Source: Pseudarthrobacter siccitolerans (GTDB lineage: Bacteria; Actinomycetota; Actinomycetes; Actinomycetales; Micrococcaceae). From it: a DNA stretch of 64,000 nt. How positions within the stretch are numbered: position 1 is the stretch's first letter; each line of letters starts with the position of its first letter. Under the pieces are notes generated by a model. It saw nothing but the letters and a program-made list of their open reading frames with translations, made no database searches and had not been told where the DNA came from. Shown here in pieces: positions 25,174 through 34,483 of this stretch. The stretch covers positions 372,001 through 436,000 of the forward strand of contig NZ_JAUSXB010000001.1 in NCBI RefSeq assembly GCF_030823375.1. The letters are read 5' to 3'. The position numbers and the translations under genes were made by a program.

Positions 25174-27807
25174 TTACCCGGCAGGTGAACCGGCGGCCTG
25201 CGCGGTGAGTGCCCGCAGCAGGTGGCTGCGCTGCTCGATGATGATCCTGCGCAGCGCCCGGGGAGCGTCCGCGTTCAAGGCCAGCCACTCGTCCGTCCGC
25301 CTCATCACCGGATGCTCCGCCGGATCCGCGCCGTCCGCCAGGTCCTGTGCCAGCGGGTAGTGGCCCCGGACGATCCGGCTGGCGATCTCGATGCTCCGCC
25401 CGTCCCACACGGCCCGCAGGCACTCAAAGTACGGCGCCACATACGGTTCCAGCAGTTCCGCCGGGGCCGTCATAAACCCGCTGATGGTGGCGGTCAGCAA
25501 CTGGTTGGAGAGTTCGTTGCCGTGCACTGCCGCGTTCCATGCCGCGGCTTTGACGTCCGGATCTGGGCGGGCGGCGAGCGCTGTAGCGTGGCCGGCGCGT
25601 CCCGATGCCGTGGTGTCCCGGGCCAGCTCGGCGTCCAGCTCAGCGGCCGTTGCCTGGCCGTTTGCCGCCAGGGCATGCCAGATGTGCCAGCGCAGCTCGG
25701 CGTCCACTGCCAGGCCTTCCACCGGAGCTGTCCCGTCCAGCAGGCCCTTGAGCCTGGGCAATACTGAGTCGTTGTGCCTGCTGAGGGTTACGAGCGTCCG
25801 CGCCCAGGCCAACTGCTGGTCCGAGCCCGGCCTTGCCCGCTCCAGTTCGGCGGCCGCGGTGGACAGGAAGGAGGCCCGCACGGCAGCCCGCTCCACGGCA
25901 GGCGTGTAGCGTTCGACGGCGGTGCTCGCGTTGTCGAGGATGTTCAGCAGCACACCGATTCCGGTTTCAGCCGGACCGAAGGCGGCCACGGCATCGACGT
26001 AGCGCACCGCCGGGCTCTCACCGTCCCGGGCCGAGTTCCACAGTGCAGTCCAGCAGAGGGCCCTGGCCATGGGATCTGCGATCCGGTCCAGGGACGTACG
26101 GACTGTTGCCTCAGATGCCGCGTCCAGCCTGACCTTCGCGTAGGTGAGGTCGTCGTCGTTGACCAGCAGGAGCGCGGGCCGCGGCTTGCCGGCGAGCTGG
26201 GGGAGCTCCGTTCGTGCACCCGTCACGTCTGTTTCGAAACTTCCGGTCCGCGCCAAGGCGCCGTCGCCGTCGAAGTCGTAGGAACCCACGCGCAGCCGGT
26301 GCGGCCGCAGCTCTTCCCGTTCCGTCACCGGATCGGTGGCCTCCTGGACGATGACCACCTGGCCCGGCACGCCGTCGTCGTCCCTTGCTGTGGCAAGGGG
26401 AGCGAACTCCAGGGAGAGGGTGGAAATACCCGAGGTCTGCAACCACTGCTGCGCCCAGCCGGCCAGGTCCCGCCCGGAGGCGGTGCCCAGTGCTGACAGG
26501 AGGTCCGCCAGGGACGTGTTCCCGTACGCGTGCTTGCGGAAGTACGCGCGGGACCCGGCGATGAAGGCCTCGAAGCCCACGTAAGCCACCAACTGCTTCA
26601 GCACCGAGGCGCCCTTGGCGTAGGTGATGCCGTCGAAGTTCTGCTTGGCGGCCTCAAGGTCCGGGATGTCCGCGACGATGGGATGGGTGGTGGGCAGCTG
26701 GTCCTGGACGTTGGCCCAGGCCTTGCGCTTGTTGGCGAAGTTGACCCAGGCGGTGTCCCAGCCGGTGGCCCGGTCCACACCCAGCGTGCCCATGTAGTCG
26801 GCGAATGATTCCTTGAGCCAGAGGTCATCCCACCACTGCATGGTCACCAGATCGCCGAACCACATGTGCGCCATCTCGTGCATGAGGGTGTTGGCCCGCG
26901 CCTGGTACTGGGCATCGGTGGCACGGGAGGTGAAGACGTAGCTTTCGGTGAAGGTCACCAGGCCGGGGTTCTCCATTGCGCCGAGGTTGTATTCGGGCAC
27001 AAAAGCCTGGTCGTACTTGCCCCAGGGGTACGGGTAGTCGAAAAGCCGGTTGAAGAAGTCCAGCCCGTTCCTCGTCAGCCGGAACAGCTCGTCGGTGTCG
27101 AAGGAATCCGCCATGGATGCCCGGCAGTAGAGGGCGAGCGGGACGTCCAGGGAGGTGCCGTCGTCGAGCGTTGCCTGCCAGCGGTCCTCCGCCTTGAAGT
27201 AGGGGCCGGCGAGCATCGTGGTGATGTACGTGGACATGGGCCCGGTGGTGGCGAAGTCCCAGCGAGCCGTGGCGGGGTCGCTGGTGAGGAGGGTGCGGTT
27301 GACCTCCGCCCCGTTGGAGGCGACGTGCCAGTGCGCGGGCGCCATCACGTGGAAGGTGTAGGTGGCCTTGAGGTCGGGCTGCTCAAAGTTGGCGAAGACC
27401 CGGCGGGCGTCTGCCGGCTCGTACTGCGTGTAGAGGTAGCACTGGCCGTCCGCGGGATCCACGAACCGGTGCATCCCCTCGCCGGAGCGGCTGTAAACGG
27501 CTGTTCCGGTGACGGTCACCTGGTTCTCGTCCTGCAGGTTGTCCAGCCTGATCCTGCCGCCGTCCACCACGTCCGCCACGCGAAGTCCCTTGCCGTTCAG
27601 GAACACGCTGTGCACGTCACTGCCGATGAAGTCCAGGAAGGTGGAGCCGCCCGGCTGTGCGGTGAAGTTGATCACGCTGCGGGTTGGATAGCCGGCAACC
27701 TCCGGATCCGGCGCCTGCCGCACGTCCAGCGAGACGTCGTAACTGGTGGTGCTGATCAGGGCTGACCGGGCGGCAGCTTCGGCGCGCTGCAGATTCTCAT
27801 GTAACAC
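25174..27807 (-). CDS. pepN: Aminopeptidase N (M1 family)
   Basis: An 877-aa zinc metallopeptidase. The exopeptidase motif GAMEN is in NLGAMENPGLVTF; the zinc site HExxH-(18)-E is MHEMAHMWFGDLV followed by WLKESFADYMG; the catalytic Tyr is likely in the block FDGITYAKGASVLKQLVAYVG. The N-terminal beta-domain and C-terminal helical domain match the usual length (about 850-870). It removes N-terminal residues from peptides in the cytoplasm. The start is a GTG at 27807. It is divergent to nothing; yeiH lies upstream on the same strand after 34 bp. Confidence 0.95.
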   Translation of the reverse strand: MLHENLQRAEAAARSALISTTSYDVSLDVRQAPDPEVAGYPTRSVINFTAQPGGSTFLDFIGSDVHSVFLNGKGLRVADVVDGGRIRLDNLQDENQVTVTGTAVYSRSGEGMHRFVDPADGQCYLYTQYEPADARRVFANFEQPDLKATYTFHVMAPAHWHVASNGAEVNRTLLTSDPATARWDFATTGPMSTYITTMLAGPYFKAEDRWQATLDDGTSLDVPLALYCRASMADSFDTDELFRLTRNGLDFFNRLFDYPYPWGKYDQAFVPEYNLGAMENPGLVTFTESYVFTSRATDAQYQARANTLMHEMAHMWFGDLVTMQWWDDLWLKESFADYMGTLGVDRATGWDTAWVNFANKRKAWANVQDQLPTTHPIVADIPDLEAAKQNFDGITYAKGASVLKQLVAYVGFEAFIAGSRAYFRKHAYGNTSLADLLSALGTASGRDLAGWAQQWLQTSGISTLSLEFAPLATARDDDGVPGQVVIVQEATDPVTEREELRPHRLRVGSYDFDGDGALARTGSFETDVTGARTELPQLAGKPRPALLLVNDDDLTYAKVRLDAASEATVRTSLDRIADPMARALCWTALWNSARDGESPAVRYVDAVAAFGPAETGIGVLLNILDNASTAVERYTPAVERAAVRASFLSTAAAELERARPGSDQQLAWARTLVTLSRHNDSVLPRLKGLLDGTAPVEGLAVDAELRWHIWHALAANGQATAAELDAELARDTTASGRAGHATALAARPDPDVKAAAWNAAVHGNELSNQLLTATISGFMTAPAELLEPYVAPYFECLRAVWDGRSIEIASRIVRGHYPLAQDLADGADPAEHPVMRRTDEWLALNADAPRALRRIIIEQRSHLLRALTAQAAGSPAG

Positions 27808-27841
27808 GCAGCTATCTAATCACGGGGGCTGGTGTCCAAAA

Positions 27842-28927
27842 TCACGCCGTGATCAACAGGGCGGCCGCCAGCCCCAGGAGGGCGATCAGGAGCCAGGATG
27901 CAAGGGCTGCCAGGAGCGCCCGTCCGCCGGTGAGCAGCAGCGTACGGATCCGAACCGCCGATCCCAGGCCGAACAGCGCGGCGCCGAGCAGGATGTCCTG
28001 CAGCGCCGCACCTGCCTCCAGCCACCCCGCGGTGAGCCAACCCGTGGAGCGCAGGCCCACCATGGCGATGAAGCCCAGGACAAACAACGGCACCACCGGC
28101 GGAAGCTTGGCGTCTGCATCGCCCGCCTCCGCGTCTGCCGCCGCGCCTTCCCCGGCGCCTGCCCGGTCCCGCACGGCGAACCGCTGGTGCGCACCGGCTA
28201 TGGCGGCCACGGGCGCCAGCAGCAGCACGCGGGTGAGTTTAACCACGACGGCGACGCCCAGTGCCGCGGTCCCTGCAGTTTGCGCCGTGGCCACCACCTG
28301 GCCGACGTCGTGCACCGAAGCGCCCGTCCAGGCGCCGAAAGCGGCCGGGGAGAGTTGCAACGGATGGACGAACAGGGGCAGGACGCCGATGGCAAGCGTC
28401 CCGCACAGTGTCACCAGCGCCACCGGCAGGACGGTGTCCACGTGCCGGACCCGCCGGACGGCGGCCATGGCACCGATGGCGGAAGCGCCGCAGATCGAAA
28501 ACCCCGTAGCCACCAGGAGCGAGGTCACGGGCGGCAGCCGGAACAGCCGGGAGATCAGGTAGGTCCCGCCGAAACTGGCCGCGACCACCCCCGCGATCAG
28601 GACCAGGGCAAGCCAGCCCAGTCCCAACACGTCCATGATGCTCACCTTCAGCCCCAGCAGGATGATCCCGCCGCGCATCAGGTGCTTGCCCGCGAAGTCC
28701 AGCCCCGGCCGGGCCCTGCCGGCCGTCCACACCCCGGCGCCGGGCAGGTTGGCTGCCAGGACGCCCAAAACGACGGCCAGGGTCATGGCAGGAAGCACGG
28801 GAACCAGCCGGTGGACGAGGAAAGCCGCGGCCAGCGCGACGGCCGCGGTAGCCAGGCCCGGGATGAGCCGGTCAGCGCGTTCGGGAAGTCCCTGACCGGG
28901 GGCTGGGAGGCTTCTGCTGACTGGCAC
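27842..28927 (-). CDS. YeiH/UPF0324-family putative sulfate exporter
   Basis: A 361-aa membrane protein with about ten helices. The family blocks are visible as LGVLAANLPGAGVWTAG with RPGLDFAGKHLMRGGIILLG, TGFSICGASAIGAMAAV and GASVHDVGQVVATAQ. Members are annotated as putative sulfate exporters; the function has little direct support. A polar loop with many Ala/Glu/Asp near residue 270 is long for the family. It is divergent from the ATP-grasp operon with 68 bp between them. Confidence 0.88.
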   Translation of the reverse strand: MPVSRSLPAPGQGLPERADRLIPGLATAAVALAAAFLVHRLVPVLPAMTLAVVLGVLAANLPGAGVWTAGRARPGLDFAGKHLMRGGIILLGLKVSIMDVLGLGWLALVLIAGVVAASFGGTYLISRLFRLPPVTSLLVATGFSICGASAIGAMAAVRRVRHVDTVLPVALVTLCGTLAIGVLPLFVHPLQLSPAAFGAWTGASVHDVGQVVATAQTAGTAALGVAVVVKLTRVLLLAPVAAIAGAHQRFAVRDRAGAGEGAAADAEAGDADAKLPPVVPLFVLGFIAMVGLRSTGWLTAGWLEAGAALQDILLGAALFGLGSAVRIRTLLLTGGRALLAALASWLLIALLGLAAALLITA

Positions 28928-28995
28928 TCACCTACTGTGCCGGAAAAGTTGCGGAATCCACGAACCAGGCGGCGTCCGCCAACACGCCAGAATGG

Positions 28996-30597
28996 ATGGC
29001 AGTAATGAATTCGAAACAAAAAGATGGTTGGCTTGAGGACATGTCAGACCTATTCCAGGATTACTCCGTGGCCGCCGGCCGCACCGGAGCCTACGACGAG
29101 ATGTTCGCCCCCGGACAACAGGCCCGGAGCTCTTATGAGCAGGTGGCGGACGCGCTTCGCAAGCTTTCCCTCGCCGATGTCAGCGCTCGCGCCGACTCGA
29201 TGGCCCGCACCTTCCTGGACCGTGGTGTCACCTTTGATTTCGCCGGTGAGGAGCGCCCGTTCCCGCTGGACATCGTCCCCCGGGTCATCCCCGCGGCGGA
29301 ATGGGATGTGCTGGAGCGCGGCGTGGCACAGCGCGTGCGCGCGCTCGAAGCCTTCCTCAACGACGTGTACGACAAAATGACCGTAGTGTCCGACGGCGTG
29401 ATCCCGCGGCAGCTGGTGACCACCAGTGCGCACTTCCACCGCCAGGTCCACGGCTTTGAGCCGGCCGGCGGCGTCCGGGTGCACATCTCCGGTATCGACG
29501 TGGTCCGCGATGCCGCGGGCACGTTCCGGGTGCTGGAGGACAACGTGCGCGTCCCGTCCGGCGTGAGCTACGTCCTGGAGAACCGGCGGGCCATGGCAAA
29601 GGGCCTGCCCGAGGCCTTCGGCCAGCAGCTCATCCGGCCGGTGGAGGAGTACCCCCGGCGGCTCCTCTCGGCCCTGCGCAAAACCGCCCCCGCCGGTGTG
29701 GACGATCCCACCGTCGTCGTCCTCACGCCCGGCGTGTTCAACAGCGCCTACTTCGAGCACACCCTGCTGGCCGGCCTCATGGGTGTTGAACTGGTGGAGG
29801 GCCGCGACCTCATCTGCCGCGGCAACCGTGTGTACATGCGCACCACGGCCGGTGAGCAGCGCGTGGACGTCATCTACAAGCGGATCGACGACGACTTCCT
29901 GGACCCGCTGCAGTTCCGCGCCGATTCGATGCTGGGCTGCCCCGGACTCGTCAACGCGGCCAGGGCGGGCGGGGTGACCATCGCCAACGCCGTGGGCAAT
30001 GGCGTTGCCGACGACAAACTCGTCTACAGTTACGTCCCTGACCTGATCCGCTACTACCTCAGCGAGGAGCCCATCATCGCCAATGTGGACACCTACCGCC
30101 TTGAAGAGAAGGAAGCGCGGGAGTACACCTTGGACAACGTCTCCGAACTTGTGGTCAAGCCGGTGGACGGCTCCGGCGGCAAGGGCCTGGTGATCGGACC
30201 GGACGCCTCCAATGGCGAGCTGGACGCCCTGCGCCAGCGGATCATCGCCGACCCCCGGGGCTGGATCGCACAGCCCGTCCTACAGCTTTCGACGGTGCCC
30301 ACGCTGAGCGGCGACAAGTTCGGGCCCCGCCACGTGGACCTTCGCCCCTTCGCAGTGAACGACGGCGACAACGTCTGGGTGCTGCCAGGCGGCCTGACCC
30401 GCGTGGCCCTGAAAGAAGGCTCGCTGATTGTGAACTCCAGCCAGGGCGGCGGCTCCAAGGACACCTGGGTCCTGGCGGACTCGCCGCAGGTGCCCGTGGA
30501 AACCGTGCCTCGGCCCTCCATCTCGGTCCGCGAACGCGTGTCCGTGTGGCCGGTGGAAAGCAACTGGCGTGACCGCCAGACGGAGCAGCAGCAGTGA
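28996..30597 (+). CDS. Circularly permuted type-2 ATP-grasp protein
   Basis: A 533-aa protein of the CP_ATPgrasp family (formerly DUF404/DUF407). Key blocks are DIVPRVIPAAEWDVLERGVA, QRVRALEAFLNDVYD, VLEDNVRVPSGVSYVLENR, DVIYKRIDDDFLDPL and VVKPVDGSGGKGLVIGPDAS, the last holding the ATP-binding Lys and Gly loop. Such proteins are thought to form an amide bond in an unknown peptide. The ATG at 28996 is used; ATGs at 29005 and 29041 are also possible. It is the first of three genes with the alpha-E and transglutaminase proteins. Confidence 0.9.
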   Translation: MAVMNSKQKDGWLEDMSDLFQDYSVAAGRTGAYDEMFAPGQQARSSYEQVADALRKLSLADVSARADSMARTFLDRGVTFDFAGEERPFPLDIVPRVIPAAEWDVLERGVAQRVRALEAFLNDVYDKMTVVSDGVIPRQLVTTSAHFHRQVHGFEPAGGVRVHISGIDVVRDAAGTFRVLEDNVRVPSGVSYVLENRRAMAKGLPEAFGQQLIRPVEEYPRRLLSALRKTAPAGVDDPTVVVLTPGVFNSAYFEHTLLAGLMGVELVEGRDLICRGNRVYMRTTAGEQRVDVIYKRIDDDFLDPLQFRADSMLGCPGLVNAARAGGVTIANAVGNGVADDKLVYSYVPDLIRYYLSEEPIIANVDTYRLEEKEAREYTLDNVSELVVKPVDGSGGKGLVIGPDASNGELDALRQRIIADPRGWIAQPVLQLSTVPTLSGDKFGPRHVDLRPFAVNDGDNVWVLPGGLTRVALKEGSLIVNSSQGGGSKDTWVLADSPQVPVETVPRPSISVRERVSVWPVESNWRDRQTEQQQ

Positions 30598-30657
30598 GCA
30601 CGGCCGCTAACGAGCCAATGTCTTTTACAGTTTCGGGCCCGCAGGAGGTAGCCGCGA

Positions 30658-31584
30658 ATGCTTAGCCGTATTGCCGAATCCCTTTTCTGGATCGGCCGGT
30701 ATGTGGAACGGGCCGACGGCACCGCCCGCATCCTTGATGTCCACCTGGAGCGCCTGAACCACCTCCCCATGGAGGAACGCAGGAGCGTGGCCCAGGAGCT
30801 CCTCGCAGTGATGGGTGCGCGCCCGCAAAGCGAAGACTTCGGCCTGCCCGAGCTGCTCCACGCCCTGGCCTACGACAAAACCAGTGCCACCTCCATCGCG
30901 GGGTCCCTCGGCGCTGCCCGGGAGAACGCCCGCCGGGCCAGGGAGACCGTTTCGTCCGGCCTCTGGGAGAGCCTGAACACCACGTACTACGGGCTGAGCC
31001 AGCACCGCAAGGACGTGGTGGGCACCTACCGGTTCTGCAACTGGACGCTGGAACGCACGGCCATGGTGAGCGGTCTTGCGGACACCACCGTAAGCCACGA
31101 CGAAAGCTGGCTGTTCCTCGTGCTCGGACGCTCCCTGGAACGGGCCGACATGACCGCCCGGATGCTTTCCACCCGTGACGTCCTGTCCGCAGGAATGTCC
31201 TGGGTCAACATGCTCCGGTGCGCCGGTGCCTACGAGTCCTTCCTGCGCACCCGGCGGGCAGCCTTCGGTGACCAGCATGCCGCCGAATTCCTGCTCCTGG
31301 ACCGGCTGTTCCCGCGGTCCATCGTGTATGCCCTGCGCGATGCGGACGAGTGCCTGGCCAAACTGGATCCCTCCGCGCAGCGGGTGGGCTTCATCAATGA
31401 CGCCCGCCGCATTGTGGGCCAGGCCCGCACCTTCCTTGAGTTCCACCGCACGGACGACCTGATGTCCGAACTGCCCGAACACATGGAGCGTGTGCAGAAG
31501 GCAGTGTCCCAGGCCTCGGACGCCATTTCCCGTAAGTACTTCAATCAGGCGGACGAACTGGCCTGGGTGGGAGAAGTTTCATGA
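30658..31584 (+). CDS. Alpha-E domain protein
   Basis: A 308-aa all-helical protein of the alpha-E family (DUF403). The start MLSRIAESLFWIGRYVERAD is nearly invariant in the family, and a repeat of it, LVLGRSLERADMTARML, appears near residue 155. Alpha-E proteins always occur with the CP-ATP-grasp protein, as here, and are thought to take part in the same peptide synthesis or modification; their own reaction is unknown. An AGGAGG-like site (GCAGGAGGTAG) precedes the ATG. The stop overlaps the next gene's start by four bases. Confidence 0.93.
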   Translation: MLSRIAESLFWIGRYVERADGTARILDVHLERLNHLPMEERRSVAQELLAVMGARPQSEDFGLPELLHALAYDKTSATSIAGSLGAARENARRARETVSSGLWESLNTTYYGLSQHRKDVVGTYRFCNWTLERTAMVSGLADTTVSHDESWLFLVLGRSLERADMTARMLSTRDVLSAGMSWVNMLRCAGAYESFLRTRRAAFGDQHAAEFLLLDRLFPRSIVYALRDADECLAKLDPSAQRVGFINDARRIVGQARTFLEFHRTDDLMSELPEHMERVQKAVSQASDAISRKYFNQADELAWVGEVS

Positions 31585-32432
31585 CCCGGCTGAGTATCGT
31601 TCACAAGACGGCCTACAAGTACAACAAGCGCGTCACCCTGTCCTACAACGAGGCCAGGATGACGCCGCTCACCGACTCCCAGCAGGTGGTGCTGGAATCG
31701 GTGGTCAAGGTCTCCCCGTCCCAGGCGGCCGTCAGCACCTACCGCGACTACTGGGGGACCAGGGTTACGGCGTTCGACATGCAGATGCCGCATGAGCACC
31801 TCGAGGTGGTCTCCAACATCACGGTGGAAGTCCACCGGGCCGAGAAGATCCCCTCCGAGTCGGACATTGCCGGCTGGGACGTCCTGGCTTCACCCGAGAC
31901 GCTCAACACCTACAGCGACTGGCTTCCCCAGTCCCGGCTGAGCGGTCCCGGCGACGAAGTCCTGGGCATCATCCCGGGCGTGGTCGAAGGCAAGAACCCG
32001 CACGACGCTGCTATGGCGGTGTTTGAGTGGATGCGCGGGGAGATGACGTACATGTCGGGTTCCACCGCCGTCACCACCAACGCGGAGGAGGCCTGGGGCC
32101 AGCGCAAGGGGGTGTGCCAGGACCTCGCCCACCTCGCCATCGGTTCGCTGCGCAGCTGCGGCATTCCGGCCCGGTATGTGTCCGGCTACCTGCACCCGCG
32201 CTCCAGCGCGGGAATCGGCGAGACCGTTGCCGGGCAGTCGCACGCCTGGCTGGAGTGGTGGGACGGCGACTGGCGGAGCTGGGACCCCACCAACCACAAG
32301 CCCGCCGGGGACTTCCACGTCACCGTGGCCAGGGGCAGGGACTACCGTGACGTGCCCCCGCTGAAGGGCATCCTGTCCGGCGGGGGCGGCTCGGCGCTGA
32401 ATGTCAGCGTGGAAATCACGCAGCTCGCCTGA
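31581..32432 (+). CDS. Transglutaminase-like protein of the ATP-grasp/alpha-E operon
   Basis: A 283-aa protein with an N-terminal beta domain (LSIVHKTAYKYNKRVTLSYN) and a C-terminal transglutaminase-like core. The catalytic triad is Cys in GVCQDLAHLAIGSLR, His in GQSHAWLEWWDGDW and Asp in RSWDPTNH. In this gene set the enzyme is expected to cleave or form peptide bonds in the product of the ATP-grasp protein. Its ATG overlaps the stop of the alpha-E gene. Confidence 0.92.
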   Translation: MTRLSIVHKTAYKYNKRVTLSYNEARMTPLTDSQQVVLESVVKVSPSQAAVSTYRDYWGTRVTAFDMQMPHEHLEVVSNITVEVHRAEKIPSESDIAGWDVLASPETLNTYSDWLPQSRLSGPGDEVLGIIPGVVEGKNPHDAAMAVFEWMRGEMTYMSGSTAVTTNAEEAWGQRKGVCQDLAHLAIGSLRSCGIPARYVSGYLHPRSSAGIGETVAGQSHAWLEWWDGDWRSWDPTNHKPAGDFHVTVARGRDYRDVPPLKGILSGGGGSALNVSVEITQLA

Positions 32433-32442
32433 CCTTTAAGGG

Positions 32443-32467
32443 CTGCCTGCCCGGCCGGGCCAGGCAG
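32443..32467. terminator. Hairpin between the transglutaminase and PPOX genes
   Basis: CTGCCTG (32443-32449) pairs with CAGGCAG (32461-32467) around a GC-rich, self-complementary centre (CCGGCCGG). The hairpin lies between two convergent genes and could stop transcription from both sides; there is no clear T-run. Confidence 0.45.
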
Positions 32468-32476
32468 GCCCCGTTC

Positions 32477-32944
32477 CTACTCCGGTGACGCCTTGGTGGC
32501 GCCGCTGAGCTGGGTCCACCAGGTGAGCGGCTCGGTCACCTTGAACCGGCGGCCGGTAATGCTGTCCGGTGTGATCCTGACGAACGCGTCCTTCTTCCCC
32601 GCCTGCCAGGGGAAGAGGTACAGCCGGGCGGTGTCCATCACCTGTTCGGTGCCAGTGACGACGTCGGCTGTGCCTTTGGCCACCACGCTCCAGGCGAGTG
32701 CGCTGTCCGGATCCACACCGTCGGCTTCCAGTGCGACCGCGGCGCCTTTCGAGGCGCCGGCCAGCTTGGTGCCCTCGCCGGTGCGGAAGACGAGGGTCCC
32801 GCCGTCGACTGTGTAGTTGATGGGGAAGATGTCCGGGCGTCCGTCGGCCATAACCGCGAGCCTGCCCACGGAGACCGTCCGCAGCATGGCCCAGCACTCG
32901 TGGTGTTCCAGATTCTGTACCTCGGGGGATGTCTCGCCGCTCAT
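32477..32944 (-). CDS. Pyridoxamine 5'-phosphate oxidase-like flavin-binding protein
   Basis: A 155-aa split-barrel protein. The blocks GRLAVMADGRPDIFPINYTV, DGGTLVFRTGEGTKLAGASK and GAAVALEADGVD match the PNPOx-like family in which a flavin (FMN or F420) binds between two subunits. The start at 32944 (MSGETSPEVQ) is chosen because the 26 residues before it in the longer frame are Ser/Thr-rich and not family-like. The enzymatic activity is unknown; actinobacterial members often bind F420. Confidence 0.85.
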   Translation of the reverse strand: MSGETSPEVQNLEHHECWAMLRTVSVGRLAVMADGRPDIFPINYTVDGGTLVFRTGEGTKLAGASKGAAVALEADGVDPDSALAWSVVAKGTADVVTGTEQVMDTARLYLFPWQAGKKDAFVRITPDSITGRRFKVTEPLTWWTQLSGATKASPE

Positions 32945-32960
32945 GCCGCTGAGCTTACGC

Positions 32961-34412
32961 CTACCAGGGGCTGGGCTTGTAGTCCTTGAGGAACACCCCG
33001 TACTGGTCCTCGCCGTTCTCACCCATCACGATGGGATCGTAGACGCGTGCAGCTCCGTCCACGAGGTCCAGGGGCGCGTGGAAGCCCTCCTCCATCAGCC
33101 GGACCTTGGTGAAGTGGGGGCGCTCGTCCGTGATCCAGCCCGTATCCACCGCGGTCATCAGGATGCCGTCAGTCTCCAGCATCTCCTGCGCGCTGGTCCG
33201 GGTCATCATGTTCAGCGCAGCCTTGGCCATGTTGGTATGCGGGTGGCCGGGGCCCTTGTAGGCGCGGGAGAACTGGCCCTCCATGGCCGAGACGTTCACA
33301 ATGTACTTCCGCCGCGCCGTGGAGAGCTTCATTGCGGGCCGCAGCCTGCTGACCAGCAGGAACGGAGCGGTGACGTTGCAGAGCTGGACCTCGAGCATCT
33401 CCAGCGGATCCACCTCGTCCACCACCTGCGTCCAGCTGTTGATGGTGGCCAGGTCCGGAACCAGCCCGCCGGCGTCGATCGCCGTCTCGGAGGCGATCCG
33501 CTCCAACGAAGCCGAACCGGTGGAAAGGGCCAGCGAGGTGATGGCATCCCCAGCGAGGACCGGATGCTCGGTCACGCTGCTCGCCAGGGCCAGCGGGTGT
33601 TTGTCGTGCGCATGGCCGAAGGTCACCAGCTCGGGGCCGCCGTTGGCCGCTTCCAGGGCGGCCGGCAGCGGCTCATCCTCGGCGTCCACCAGGGGCTTGT
33701 AGGCGTTGCCGGACCGGCGCACGGTCTGGGCGGCGTTGTTGATGATGATGTCCAGCGGCCCGGCCTCGTTGAGGGAGTCGGTCAGGGCCATGACCTGGGC
33801 TGGGTCGCGCAGGTCGATGCCAACAATCCGGAGCCGGTGCAGCCACTCGCCGCTGTCCTCCATAGCTGCAAACCGGCGCGCGGCGTCCTTGGGGAACCGG
33901 GTGGTGATGGTGGTGTGCGCACCGTCGCGGAGCAGCCGGAGCGCGATGTACATCCCGATCTTGGCACGCCCGCCGGTGAGCAGGGCACGGCGGCCGGTCA
34001 GGTCGGTGCGGGCGTCGCGTTTGGCGTGGTTGCACACGGCGCACTCCGGGCAGAGCTGGTGGTAGAAGGCGTCCACCTGGGTGTAGTGCTGCTTGCAGAT
34101 GTAGCAGGGGCGGGACCGGATGAGGTGCCCGGCCACCTTGCCGGTGGCCGAGGGGGCCAGCTTGTTCCCGCGGGTTTCATCGTCGATCCGGTCCGGTGCG
34201 GCGGTGGCCGTCAGGGCGATGACTGCCCGGTCAGCCTCGGAAATCAGGTCGCGTTTGCTGACCCGGCGGTGCCTCTTGACGGCTTTGAACATCTTGCCGG
34301 TGGCGCGGCGCACCGAGATGTAGTCCGGGTGCTCCTCGTCATAGGCGTGGATCGTGTTGAGGACCTTGAGGCATGCCTGGATTTCCTCAGGCGTCAGATC
34401 GGGGAAGCTCAT
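32961..34412 (-). CDS. SDR-family protein fused to a zinc-ribbon-like N-terminal domain
   Basis: A 483-aa two-part protein. The first 135 residues contain a zinc-ribbon-like set CYICKQHYTQVDAFYHQLCP followed by ECAVCNH, giving two CxxC knuckles. From about residue 140 a Rossmann domain begins, with LTGGRAKIGMYIALRLLRDG, IVGIDLRDP and IINNAAQT. The Ser of the active site is in IVNVSAMEGQFS, but the YxxxK motif is missing: the segment reads GHPHTNMAKAALNMM with Thr at the Tyr position. It may bind nucleic acid or a partner through the Cys domain. Not a classical reductase; function unknown. Confidence 0.82.
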   Translation of the reverse strand: MSFPDLTPEEIQACLKVLNTIHAYDEEHPDYISVRRATGKMFKAVKRHRRVSKRDLISEADRAVIALTATAAPDRIDDETRGNKLAPSATGKVAGHLIRSRPCYICKQHYTQVDAFYHQLCPECAVCNHAKRDARTDLTGRRALLTGGRAKIGMYIALRLLRDGAHTTITTRFPKDAARRFAAMEDSGEWLHRLRIVGIDLRDPAQVMALTDSLNEAGPLDIIINNAAQTVRRSGNAYKPLVDAEDEPLPAALEAANGGPELVTFGHAHDKHPLALASSVTEHPVLAGDAITSLALSTGSASLERIASETAIDAGGLVPDLATINSWTQVVDEVDPLEMLEVQLCNVTAPFLLVSRLRPAMKLSTARRKYIVNVSAMEGQFSRAYKGPGHPHTNMAKAALNMMTRTSAQEMLETDGILMTAVDTGWITDERPHFTKVRLMEEGFHAPLDLVDGAARVYDPIVMGENGEDQYGVFLKDYKPSPW

Positions 34413-34483
34413 TGTACTGATTTTACAGCCTGGGACACCCCGCGGACCCCACCGGGGCCGCGGGGGAGTCCCGGGAGGAACGC

